From NCBI GenBank assembly GCA_013816685.1, contig JACDDX010000056.1, forward strand, positions 1 to 8,700: DNA of 8,700 bases, read 5' to 3'. The stretch comes from Gemmatimonadales bacterium. Its GTDB lineage: Bacteria; Gemmatimonadota; Gemmatimonadetes; Gemmatimonadales; GWC2-71-9. Positions 1 to 6,566 of the stretch are shown in pieces; the stretch's first letter is position 1, and each line of letters begins with the position of its first letter. The position numbers and the translations under genes are program-made. The notes below the pieces were generated by a model that was not told the DNA's origin, did no database searches, and saw nothing but the letters and a program-made list of their open reading frames with translations.

Positions 1-1
1 C

Positions 2-1372
2 GAGGCGGCCGCGCGGGCGCTCGCCGCCGGGGTGGACGTCGAGATGGCGAGCTCGACCTACTCCTCGCTACCGGAGGCCGTGAAGGCCGGAGCGATTCCT
101 GTCGCCACGATCGACTCGGCGGTGCGCCGAGTGCTGATGACAAAAGACGCGCTGGGGCTGTTCGACGATCCGTACCGCGGAGTGGACTCAGCCACCGAGC
201 GCGCGGCGATGCTGACACTCGCGAACCGGGCCGCCGCGCGCCGGCTCGCCGGCGAAGCGATCGTGCTGCTGAAGAATGACGGGGTGCTGCCGCTCCGGAA
301 GAATCTCGGTTCCATCGCCGTCATCGGCCCGCTGGCCGACGACTCCGCGTCGGTGCTCGGCTCCTGGTCCGCTGCTGGCCGCTCTGAGGACGCCGTGACC
401 GTGCTGGCCGGCATCCGCGCCGCCGTGGCTGGAACCGGCACCCGCGTGACCCACACCCGCGGCGTCCCCATGGACTCGATCGATCTTCGCGGCGTGCCGG
501 CCGCCGAACGGCTGGCAAGAAGCGCGGGCGCGGTACTGCTCGTGCTGGGCGAGTCGCGGAACATGAGCGGGGAGGCATCGAGCCGCGCGACGCTCGATCT
601 CCCCGGCGCGCAGCTCGAGCTCGCCCGCCGGGTGATCCGGGCGGCCCGACGCACCCGTCCCGGAAAGCCGGTCGCTGTCGTTCTGATGAATGGACGCCCG
701 CTCGCCGTGCCGTGGCTGGCCGACAGCGCGCCCGCCATCCTCGAAAGCTGGTTTCTCGGTGTCGAGCATGGGCACGCCGTCGCGGATGTCGTCTTCGGTG
801 ACGCGAACCCGTCAGGCCGGCTGCCGGTGAGCGTGCCGCGGGCGGTCGGACAGATTCCGGTCAACTACGCGCGACGGCCCACCGGACGCCCGCCGGACTC
901 GACCGGGCACTACACCTCCGGCTACATCGACCTCGACTGGAAGCCGCTCTGGCCTTTCGGTCACGGGCTGAGCTACACCACGTTCGGATACGGAGCGTTG
1001 CGGGTCCTGGCGGACACCGTCCGCACCAGCGACAGCGTAGCGGTTGAGATCGATGTGACCAACACCGGACCGCGGCGGGGTGACGAGACCGTGCAGCTCT
1101 ACCTGCGGGACGACGTGGCGAGCGTGGCTCAGCCAGTTCGCCGGCTGGTGCGGTTCGACCGGATCGGCTTGGATTCAGGGGAAACGCGGACGGTGCGCTT
1201 CGTCCTCCGGCCGGACGATCTCGCGCTCTACGATCTGACGCTGCGACGCGTTGTCGAGCCGGGAGCGTTCACCCTCTACGCCGGCGGCAGCTCTACCGCC
1301 TCCGACAGCACACGGTTCACCGTCCTCGGTGACACGCTGGTGCTCGCCGCTTCGCCGCCGCGGTTCCGGTGA
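2..1372 (+). CDS. Glycoside hydrolase family 3 (BglX-like beta-glucosidase), 5'-truncated by window edge
   Basis: The reading frame is open from base 2 to the TGA at 1372 (456 residues visible). The true start lies left of the window. Residues 9-16 (AGVDVEMA) and about 40-58 (RRVLMTK then LGLFDDPY) are the end of the GH3 TIM-barrel domain. The SDW-type motif carrying the catalytic nucleophile should lie just upstream and is not seen. The GH3 C-terminal alpha/beta sandwich follows: GEAIVLLKNDGVLPL near 84, AVIGPLAD near 106, and GES..MSGEASSR near 183-195, the region that bears the acid/base Glu in this family. GHGLSYTTF near 320 leads into a fibronectin-III-like domain (about 335-430, with VTNTGPRRGDETVQLYL). 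Domain order matches BglX-type enzymes of about 750 residues, which remove terminal beta-linked glucose or xylose from oligosaccharides. Location is probably periplasmic or exported, but the signal region is outside the window. It converges on the Uma2 gene with a 24-base gap. Family call is firm; sugar specificity is not. Confidence 0.95.
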   Translation, partial: EAAARALAAGVDVEMASSTYSSLPEAVKAGAIPVATIDSAVRRVLMTKDALGLFDDPYRGVDSATERAAMLTLANRAAARRLAGEAIVLLKNDGVLPLRKNLGSIAVIGPLADDSASVLGSWSAAGRSEDAVTVLAGIRAAVAGTGTRVTHTRGVPMDSIDLRGVPAAERLARSAGAVLLVLGESRNMSGEASSRATLDLPGAQLELARRVIRAARRTRPGKPVAVVLMNGRPLAVPWLADSAPAILESWFLGVEHGHAVADVVFGDANPSGRLPVSVPRAVGQIPVNYARRPTGRPPDSTGHYTSGYIDLDWKPLWPFGHGLSYTTFGYGALRVLADTVRTSDSVAVEIDVTNTGPRRGDETVQLYLRDDVASVAQPVRRLVRFDRIGLDSGETRTVRFVLRPDDLALYDLTLRRVVEPGAFTLYAGGSSTASDSTRFTVLGDTLVLAASPPRFR

Positions 1373-1396
1373 TGTGCTGTCGGGGAGCGAACCTGC

Positions 1397-1948
1397 TCAG
1401 ATCGGGCAGAGCAGCTCGTCGATGCTCACGGTGAACGGCTCCGGCGCGAGCGGCGGGTGCCACACGAGACGCTCGCGTTCCACCACAGGGAAATCATCGG
1501 CCGGGGTCCAGATCTCGACCGAACGGTCGTCGGCATCCACGACCCAGTATAGAGGGACGCCGGCCTCGCGATAGCGGAGGCGCTTGAGAAAGCGGTCGGC
1601 CCGCGCGGTGGACGGACTCAGCACCTCCACGACGAGGAGCAACGAACGTATGCGGGCCCAGTCCAGTGTGCGCGCCTCATGTACTGCCGCCACGAACAGG
1701 TCCGGCTGCACCAGAACGTCCGGCCCCCACGAGATGTCGGCCGGCGACGCGAACACCACGCCCGCATCAGTATATCGGCGCAGGTAGTTCTCCAGGTCGG
1801 CGCCGAGCCGCAGGATCACCCGCTGATGCCAGGCGCGCGGCGCCGGGGTCACCAGCAGCTCGCCGTAGACGACCTCGTACCGATTGCCATCGTCCGGAAG
1901 CGCGCGGACCATGTCGGCGGTGTAGTAGACGGGCGCGGCCATACCCAT
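1397..1948 (-). CDS. Uma2-family (DUF820) PD-(D/E)XK endonuclease-like protein
   Basis: A 183-residue protein matching the Uma2/DUF820 family, a restriction-endonuclease-like fold common in cyanobacteria, Chloroflexi, Planctomycetes and other large-genome bacteria. Its biological role is mostly unknown. Visible family marks in order: RYEVVYGELLVTPAP near 23-37 (Glu30), His41, QPDLFVA near 81-87 (Asp83), LVVEVLSPST near 105-114 (Glu108), then D118-x3-K122-x3-Y126 and GVPLYWVVDAD near 130-140. Asp83, Glu108 and Lys122 fit the PD-(D/E)XK catalytic triad, so the active site looks intact. The frame stays open upstream for a further 109 codons into the ATPase gene. I chose the ATG at 1948 because GGAGG sits 7 bases before it and homology begins there; an ATG at 1942 is an alternative. 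The gene is 187 bases downstream of the ABC operon and in the same direction, with its own ribosome site, so it may be transcribed separately. No toxin or antitoxin partner is seen beside it. Confidence 0.9.
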   Translation of the reverse strand: MGMAAPVYYTADMVRALPDDGNRYEVVYGELLVTPAPRAWHQRVILRLGADLENYLRRYTDAGVVFASPADISWGPDVLVQPDLFVAAVHEARTLDWARIRSLLLVVEVLSPSTARADRFLKRLRYREAGVPLYWVVDADDRSVEIWTPADDFPVVERERLVWHPPLAPEPFTVSIDELLCPI

Positions 1949-1955
1949 ACGTTGA

Positions 1956-1960
1956 CCTCC
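1956..1960 (-). promoter_or_regulatory. Shine-Dalgarno site of the Uma2 gene
   Basis: On the - strand GGAGG precedes the ATG at 1948 by 7 bases (tcaacgt). It decides the start against the much longer upstream-open frame, whose extra N-terminal 109 codons are Arg/Ser-rich shadow sequence. Confidence 0.75.
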
Positions 1961-1969
1961 GCGGCGTGG

Positions 1970-2005
1970 ATATCGCAAGTCGCGAGCATTCGTGAGCATA
2001 TCGCA
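1970..2005. repeat. Paired short direct repeats upstream of the Uma2 gene
   Basis: The 8-mer ATATCGCA occurs at 1970-1977 and 1998-2005, 28 bases apart. Between the copies lie GCGAGCAT (1982-1989) and GTGAGCAT (1992-1999), a near-repeat with 10-base spacing. The block begins 22 bases upstream of the Uma2 start codon, where a promoter or operator would lie. It is locally richer in A/T than its surroundings. I see no convincing -35/-10 pair. A regulator-binding site is possible; chance is also possible for repeats this short. Confidence 0.35.
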
Positions 2006-2090
2006 TCCGGCCCGCCGCGCGGTCATCCCAAGAACGCCTACGGTCGACAAATCCGTCGCAGCACCAGGCTGGGCGGTTTCGACGCACCTC

Positions 2091-2117
2091 CGTGTCGCGT
2101 GTCGCTTGTCGTGTCGG
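2091..2117. repeat. Degenerate heptamer tandem repeat (CGTGTCG)
   Basis: Two exact copies of CGTGTCG (2091-2097, 2098-2104) are followed by the variant CTTGTCG (2105-2111) and a partial TGTCGG (2112-2117). On the transcribed (-) strand this reads as repeated CGACACG. It lies in the non-coding gap just beyond the stem-loop after the ATPase gene. It may be a simple slippage-derived repeat; no function can be assigned. Confidence 0.5.
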
Positions 2118-2118
2118 A

Positions 2119-2133
2119 GCGCGAGGGTCGCGC
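2119..2133 (-). terminator. Stem-loop just after the ABC operon, possible terminator or mRNA 3' stabiliser
   Basis: A perfect 6-base stem GCGCGA/TCGCGC with a 3-base loop begins 2 bases past the ATPase stop codon on the - strand. No run of T follows in the direction of transcription, so it is not a canonical intrinsic terminator. It may protect the transcript end or act with Rho. Such a short GC stem could also arise by chance in DNA of this composition. Confidence 0.3.
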
Positions 2134-2135
2134 GG

Positions 2136-3173
2136 TCACTCGATCCGCTTGCCCGTGGTGGTGTCGAACCAGTGGAGTCGCTGCCGATCGGCGTGGAGCC
2201 CGACGACCGAGTCCACCGGCGGCATCGGCTCGGGCGGCGCCACGACCCGGATCTCCTGGCCCTGTCCGTCGGCACCGAGTCTCAAGTGCACCAGCAGCTC
2301 GCTGCCCCGCGGCTCGACCACGTCCACCCGTGCGATCAGATCCGCGTTGTCTGCAGGTGTGAGCACGAGATCGTGCGGGCGGATACCGAGGGTGACTGGC
2401 CCTCGCTGAGCGTCCCCGCCGAAAACGGCAACGAGATCGCCCTGCAGGAAGTTCATCGCCGGCGAGCCCACAAACCCCGCCACGAAGACCGACGCCGGCC
2501 GCCGGTAGACCTCCATCGGCGGCCCGACCTGCTCCACGACCCCGTCGCGCATCACCGTGACCCGGCTCCCCAACGTCAGCGCCTCCTCCTGATCGTGCGT
2601 CACGTATACGATCGTCGCCCGGAGCCGCCGGTGCAGCCGTGCGAGTTCGGCCCGGGTCTCCACGCGCAGCTTGGCGTCAAGATTGGAGAGCGGCTCGTCG
2701 AACAGGAAGACCTTCGGGTCCCGCACCATGGCGCGGCCGAGTGCCACCCGCTGCCGCTGCCCGCCCGAGAGCTGGCCCGGCTTCCGGTCGAGCACGGCGT
2801 CGAGCCCGAGTGGGCGCGCGACAGCCTCGACCCGCTCCGCGATCGCCGGACGGGCTGCCCCGCGCATCCGGAGCCCGAAGGCGAGATTCTCGCGCACCGT
2901 CATGTGGGGATAGAGCGCGTAGCTCTGAAACACCATTGCGATGTCGCGCTCCTGGGGCGGGAGCGCGGTGACGTCCCGGTCGCCGATCAGCACCCGTCCC
3001 GCGGTGGGCGTCTCGAGCCCGGCGATCATCCGGAGCGCCGTGCTCTTGCCGCACCCCGACGGGCCCACCAGCACCATGAACTCGCCGTCCGCGACATCGA
3101 TGTCGAGCCCGCGGGCGGCGACGTGCCCGTTGGGATAGACCTTCTCCACGCCGTCGAGCCGCACCGAGGCCAT
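2136..3173 (-). CDS. Sugar ABC transporter ATP-binding protein (MalK/UgpC/MsmX-like)
   Basis: A 345-residue ATPase that powers carbohydrate import by dimerising under the two permeases at the inner face of the cytoplasmic membrane. All catalytic motifs are intact: Walker A GPSGCGKST (37-45), Q-loop Gln83 within VFQSYALYPHMTV, signature LSGGQ (135-139), Walker B VFLFDE (155-160, catalytic Glu160), D-loop SNLD (163-166) and H-loop His193 in THDQEEA. A C-terminal MalK-type OB/TOBE domain follows (GSPAMNF at 236-242, GIRPHD at 263-268, HWFDTTTGKRIE at the end). The stretch between MNF and GIRP is roughly 20 residues shorter than I recall for E. coli MalK (371 residues), and RPHD replaces the usual RPE(D/H). 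The ATG at 3173 lies 2 bases after the upstream permease stop (TAGccATG), with AAGGG inside that gene's end as ribosome site. It is the last gene of the operon. The exact sugar cannot be read from an ATPase of this shared type. Confidence 0.97.
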   Translation of the reverse strand: MASVRLDGVEKVYPNGHVAARGLDIDVADGEFMVLVGPSGCGKSTALRMIAGLETPTAGRVLIGDRDVTALPPQERDIAMVFQSYALYPHMTVRENLAFGLRMRGAARPAIAERVEAVARPLGLDAVLDRKPGQLSGGQRQRVALGRAMVRDPKVFLFDEPLSNLDAKLRVETRAELARLHRRLRATIVYVTHDQEEALTLGSRVTVMRDGVVEQVGPPMEVYRRPASVFVAGFVGSPAMNFLQGDLVAVFGGDAQRGPVTLGIRPHDLVLTPADNADLIARVDVVEPRGSELLVHLRLGADGQGQEIRVVAPPEPMPPVDSVVGLHADRQRLHWFDTTTGKRIE

Positions 3174-3175
3174 GG

Positions 3176-3991
3176 CTATCCCTTCACCGCGCCGGCGGTG
3201 AGGCCCTGGACGATGCGGCGCTGAAAGGCGAGCACGAGGAGCGCCACCGGCGCCGTCGCCACCACGGCGGCGGCGAGGATCTGTCCCCACGGCACCTGAT
3301 ACTGTCCCCGGAAAAGCGCGATGGCGACCGGCACCGTCTGCCGCTCGGGACCGAGCGTGAACGACAGCGCGAAGAGAAACTCGTTCCAGCTGTACACGAA
3401 GGTGAGGATCGCCGTCGCGGCGAGGCCCGGGATCGCGAGCGGCCAGACGATCTCGCGGATGGTGCGGAGCCGGCTCGCGCCGTCCACCATCGCCGCCTCC
3501 TCCAGCTCCGCGGGAAGCTGGCGGAAGAAACCGACCAGCAGCCAGACGGTGAGCGGCATCGCGAAGGTGAGATAGGGCAGGATGAGTCCGGGATAGGTGT
3601 TGATGAGGTGGAGCCGGCGGAGCAGCAGATAGAGCGGCGAGACGACCGAGATCTGCGGGAAGACGCTCACCGCCAGGATGAGTCCGAGCAGCGGGGCCTT
3701 GCCCCGGAACCTCAGCCGGGCGAGCGCGTACGCGCAGAGGCCGCCCACGAGGACGCAGAATCCCGTGGTGCTGCCAGCCACGATGAGTGAGTTCCGGATC
3801 GGCACCCAGAACTCGCGCTGGGTAAAGAGCGCGCGATAGTGGTCGAGGACCAGCACGCGTGGGATGAGCGACGGCGTTCCGTAGAGGCGTGCCTCCGGCG
3901 TGAACGAGGAGACGATCGCCCAGTAGAGCGGGAACCCGCTGCCGAGGACGAGCAGCACGATCGCGACCGTGCCCCATCGCGCGCGTGACAT
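3176..3991 (-). CDS. Sugar ABC transporter permease, MalG-like
   Basis: A 271-residue inner-membrane permease of the binding-protein-dependent type (BPD_transp_1), MalG/ThuG/UgpE group. Hydrophobic segments lie near residues 8-28, 67-91, 98-120, 132-155, 186-208 and 237-256, giving the usual six helices. The cytoplasmic EAA loop is clear: EAAMVDGAS from 165, then IREIVWPLAIP near 178-188. This loop docks on the ATPase. An N-terminal TPEARLYGTPSLIP near 31-44 and SWNEFLFAL near 201-209 are typical of MalG relatives. The ATG at 3991 shares one base with the TAA of the preceding permease gene (TAATG), so the two are translationally coupled. The frame stays open further upstream, but that part lies inside the preceding gene and has no family resemblance. 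Confidence 0.96.
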   Translation of the reverse strand: MSRARWGTVAIVLLVLGSGFPLYWAIVSSFTPEARLYGTPSLIPRVLVLDHYRALFTQREFWVPIRNSLIVAGSTTGFCVLVGGLCAYALARLRFRGKAPLLGLILAVSVFPQISVVSPLYLLLRRLHLINTYPGLILPYLTFAMPLTVWLLVGFFRQLPAELEEAAMVDGASRLRTIREIVWPLAIPGLAATAILTFVYSWNEFLFALSFTLGPERQTVPVAIALFRGQYQVPWGQILAAAVVATAPVALLVLAFQRRIVQGLTAGAVKG

Positions 3992-4947
3992 TACCCGCGC
4001 GTCTCCGTGAGCCCGGCACCGAGGAAGCGGATGTAGCCCAGGGCGAGCCCGAAGACCACGGCGAACACGATGACGGACAGCGCGGAGCCGTACCCGAAGC
4101 GGAGATTCTGGAGCAGGGTGTTGAAGGTGTAGAGCGCGATCGGCTCGGTACTCGTGCCGGGGCCGCCGCCGGTCATGACGTACACCAGGTCGAACACCCG
4201 GAAGGCGTCGAGGGTGCGGAAGATGAGCGCCACCAGAATCGCCGGCCGGAGGAGCGGCAGCGTCACGTGGCGGAACTGCCGCCACGCCGACGCGCCGTCG
4301 ATGCGCGCCGCCTCGTAGAGCGACGCGTCGATGTTCTGCAGCCCGGCGAGGAGCAGCAGTGCGACGAAGGGTGTCGTCTTCCACACGTCAGCGAGCACCA
4401 CGGGGATCCACACGAGTCCGGAGCGGATGAACCAGACCGGCGCCTCGCGCACCAGACCCACATCGACCATCAGCGCGTTGGCGATCCCGGCACGCCCCTC
4501 GAAGATGAAGCGCCAGAGCAGCGCGCTCACCACGGTCGGAATCGCCCACGGGACCAGCACAGCAGCGCGGACCAGCGCCCGGCCGCGGAAAGCGCGGTTC
4601 ATCGCGAGCGCGAGGGTGCAGCCGAGACCGAGCTCGATGGTGACGGTGGCGACGGTGAAGAGCAGCGTGTGGCCCAGCGCCTGTCGAAACCGCGCGTCGC
4701 GAACCGCCTCGACGTAATTGTCCGCGCCGATGAACGAGCGGCCGAGCCAGGGCATCCTGAGATCGTGCAGATGCATCGATTCCCACACAGTCCAGCCCAG
4801 CGGGAAGAGCGCGACGAGCAGAATCGTCGCGATCGCCGGCGCGGCGAGACACCAGGCGAGTCGCGCCTCCCGGGCTTCGGCGGAAGCGGCCCTGCGCCGC
4901 TCACCGCCCGGCAATCGGCCTCGCTTCGCCGAGTCCCACCCGGTCAA
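3991..4947 (-). CDS. Sugar ABC transporter permease, MalF-like
   Basis: A permease of up to 318 residues, the MalF/ThuF/UgpA-type partner of the MalG-like protein; together they form the membrane channel. Six hydrophobic segments lie near 30-55, 92-117, 126-148, 177-203, 232-258 and 288-311. The EAA loop reads YEAARIDGASAWRQFRHVTLP (first 20 residues 211-230), and the MTGGGPGTST motif near 258-267 is diagnostic of this group. The first 29 residues are charged and cytoplasmic, and the large periplasmic insert of enterobacterial MalF is absent, as in most relatives. No ATG or GTG is available in frame near the N-terminus. The TTG at 4947 gives a 47-base overlap with the binding-protein gene, while the TTG at 4914 (residue 12) gives a shorter 14-base overlap with AGG a few bases ahead. 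The start is therefore uncertain between these two. Confidence 0.94.
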   Translation of the reverse strand: MTGWDSAKRGRLPGGERRRAASAEAREARLAWCLAAPAIATILLVALFPLGWTVWESMHLHDLRMPWLGRSFIGADNYVEAVRDARFRQALGHTLLFTVATVTIELGLGCTLALAMNRAFRGRALVRAAVLVPWAIPTVVSALLWRFIFEGRAGIANALMVDVGLVREAPVWFIRSGLVWIPVVLADVWKTTPFVALLLLAGLQNIDASLYEAARIDGASAWRQFRHVTLPLLRPAILVALIFRTLDAFRVFDLVYVMTGGGPGTSTEPIALYTFNTLLQNLRFGYGSALSVIVFAVVFGLALGYIRFLGAGLTETRG

Positions 4948-6178
4948 GCAGCGCCTGCATCTCCGTCGCGGCCCCCGCCAGCGCCGGCGCGGGCTCCAGC
5001 TGCCGGGTGAGCGCGCGATGCAGGTAGATCTGCAGAATGTCCGAGAGCTGGGTGTACACCGGCGTCACCGGCCGCGGCACGGCATGTTCGATGATCGCCC
5101 GCGCCTGGGCTGGCGGAATCGCGAGGGCGCGCGCGAGCGCCGGATCGTCGTACAGCGAGGGGCGGGTGGGGAACTGGCCGACGACGCGCGCGCGCTCGAG
5201 CATCTGTTCCGGCCGGGTGAGATAGTCGATGACGGCCCACGCCGACTCGGCGTGACTGCTGTTGGCGTTGATCGCGAGCTGCGCGCCGCCCAGCGCTGCG
5301 GTCGGTCGCCCGCCGGATTCAGCGGGCATGACGGCAACTGCGTACCTGCCTGCGACTCGCGACTCCGCGCTGTCCGCCATGAGTGCGTAGGCGTAGGGCC
5401 AGTTCCGCATGAAGGCGGTCTCGCCATTCTGAAAGGCGAAGCGCGACTCCTCCTCGTGCCAGGTGAGTGTCGCTGGCGGAACGATCCCCTGCCGATAGAT
5501 CTGATCGCGCATCGAGGTGAGAGCACGCACGCCGGCGGGCGAGCTCACGGTCACCCTGCCGCCGTCGAGAATCCGCCCGCCGAAGCCGCCGAGGTACTCG
5601 CTGAAGACCGCCACCAGGCCTTCGTAGCGGGCGCCCTGCCACACCAGCCCGTAGCGCAGCCCGCGTTCGGCCCGCGCGCGCGCCGCCTCCCGCTCGAGCT
5701 CGGCGAACGTCGCGGGCGGGGCGCGCATGAGATCGGTGCGCCAGTAGAGCATGCCGACATCCACGAACCAGGGGACCGCGTAGAGCCGGCCGCGCCATCG
5801 GTTGGCGGTGACGGTCGCCGGAAAGAACGAGTCAGTCGGCGGGTGGAACCGGTCGAGGTCGAGGATCCAGCCGGCCGCCGCGAACTCGGGCGTCCAGACG
5901 ACGTCGAGCTGGAGGATATCGGGTTCGCTCGCGCCGGCGTTGAGCCACTGCACATAGAGCTGATGGCGCTGGTCGGCTGCGTCGGGCGTGGCCCGCTGCA
6001 CCACGCGGATGTCGGGGCGCAGCCGGGCGAACCGCGCGAGCTGGATCCGGAGCACTTCGCCCTCGGCGCCCAGCATGCTCGCCGGCAGGGTGATGACGGC
6101 GGGGCCGCCGGGTGGCGTGGAGCGGCAGGCCGTCGCGAGCAGCACGAGCCACAGCATGAGCCGTGCTGCTGGGCGCAC
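4901..6178 (-). CDS. Extracellular sugar-binding lipoprotein (SBP family 1, MalE/ThuE/LpqY-like)
   Basis: The substrate-binding component of the importer, first gene of the operon. With the GTG at 6178 it has 425 residues and starts MRPAARLMLWLVLLATAC: a basic n-region, a hydrophobic core and a lipobox-like ATAC with Cys18 as the lipid-bearing residue (a slightly non-canonical box, Ala at -3). The ATG at 6157 would remove all positive charge from the signal, so I prefer 6178; a GTG at 6253 is also in frame but gives an unusually long leader. No strong ribosome site is seen for any of them. Family marks: LQLDVVWTPEFAAAGWILDL near 89-108, GRLYAVPWFVDVGMLYWRTD near 130-149, FQNGETAFMRNWPYAYAL near 249-266, then GGAQLAINANSS near 297-308 and VVGQFPTRPSLYDD near 332-345. 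NWPYA followed by this C-terminal pattern recalls trehalose/maltose-binding proteins such as ThuE and LpqY. The substrate is inferred only as a di- or oligosaccharide. Confidence 0.93.
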   Translation of the reverse strand: MRPAARLMLWLVLLATACRSTPPGGPAVITLPASMLGAEGEVLRIQLARFARLRPDIRVVQRATPDAADQRHQLYVQWLNAGASEPDILQLDVVWTPEFAAAGWILDLDRFHPPTDSFFPATVTANRWRGRLYAVPWFVDVGMLYWRTDLMRAPPATFAELEREAARARAERGLRYGLVWQGARYEGLVAVFSEYLGGFGGRILDGGRVTVSSPAGVRALTSMRDQIYRQGIVPPATLTWHEEESRFAFQNGETAFMRNWPYAYALMADSAESRVAGRYAVAVMPAESGGRPTAALGGAQLAINANSSHAESAWAVIDYLTRPEQMLERARVVGQFPTRPSLYDDPALARALAIPPAQARAIIEHAVPRPVTPVYTQLSDILQIYLHRALTRQLEPAPALAGAATEMQALLDRVGLGEARPIAGR

Positions 6179-6254
6179 ACCGGGCGAGCGGGGCTGCAGG
6201 TATGAGCGGAACGTGGGGATCGATGCGTCTCCGGGGCAGCGTACGCCGCGCACG

Positions 6255-6281
6255 ACCCGTCCACGGTAACACCGGACGGGT
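6255..6281. repeat. Inverted repeat ahead of the binding-protein operon (8-base arms, 11-base spacer)
   Basis: ACCCGTCC (6255-6262) and GGACGGGT (6274-6281) are perfect reverse complements, separated by 11 bases. Arm centres are 19 bases apart, about two helical turns. The element lies 77 bases upstream of the preferred binding-protein start (GTG 6178). It could be an operator for a dimeric regulator or a GC-rich hairpin in the leader of the operon mRNA. Confidence 0.5.
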
Positions 6282-6449
6282 GCGCGGGCCAGACGGCCGG
6301 GCCTCTTGCGCAGTTCCAGGGAATACGTAACAATGTGTCGCCCGGCGCTCCCGCCGGCGCACTCAGATCTCGGCTCGATGCTGTGATCGCTTCGACACTG
6401 TACCGTCCCCGCTCGGGGATCGCTGCGCCGCCGCACCGGGCGCGAAACC

Positions 6450-6478
6450 GGAACACCCCGCTCCTTGCCGGGTGTTCC
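6450..6478. repeat. Inverted repeat ahead of the TonB receptor (9-base arms, 11-base spacer)
   Basis: GGAACACCC (6450-6458) and GGGTGTTCC (6470-6478) are perfect reverse complements around an 11-base spacer. Beyond one extra C the arms nearly continue (CCGGAACACCC against GGGTGTTCCCGG). Arm centres are 20 bases apart. It lies 92 bases upstream of the receptor ATG. It may be a regulator operator or a leader-RNA hairpin; no T-run follows it, so an attenuator is less likely. Confidence 0.55.
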
Positions 6479-6561
6479 CGGCTATCGTCGTTGTCCCTCC
6501 CCCGCTGCATCCGCCACCCCACTTCTCGGTTTTCGAACCCTCCCGCTCCGCCGGGATAATT

Positions 6562-6566
6562 GGAGG
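6562..6566 (+). promoter_or_regulatory. Shine-Dalgarno site of the TonB-dependent receptor
   Basis: GGAGG followed by four bases (acct) and ATG at 6571. The spacing is short but acceptable, and the codons that follow encode a typical signal peptide, which fixes the start. Confidence 0.75.

Noticed and set aside
1393..1414. Inverted repeat CTGCTC/GAGCAG at the convergent junction, a possible bidirectional terminator
   Set aside because: The arms are only 6 bases with a 10-base loop, no T-run follows on either strand, and it overlaps the Uma2 coding end.
1949..2275. N-terminal extension of the Uma2 frame into the ATPase gene
   Set aside because: The extra 109 residues are Arg/Ser-rich shadow sequence, they overlap the ATPase coding region, and a good GGAGG site precedes the internal ATG at 1948.
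1992..3224. A long + strand open frame (about 410 codons) opposite the ATPase gene
   Set aside because: It is a GC-driven shadow: the product is rich in Arg/His/Pro/Glu with no recognisable family, and the opposite strand encodes a complete ABC ATPase with every motif.
6382..6400. CRP-like site TGTGA-N6-CGACA in the divergent region
   Set aside because: Only one half matches; the second half lacks TCACA, so support is too weak.
6179..6436. N-terminal extension of the binding-protein frame
   Set aside because: It would put about 86 non-hydrophobic residues in front of a clear lipoprotein signal and cover the inverted repeat; the frame is open only because of high GC.
6532..6560. Possible promoter TTCGAA-17 bases-GATAAT ahead of the receptor
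   Set aside because: The -10 match is good, but transcription would start about 4 bases before the ATG and lose the GGAGG ribosome site, so it is more likely fortuitous.
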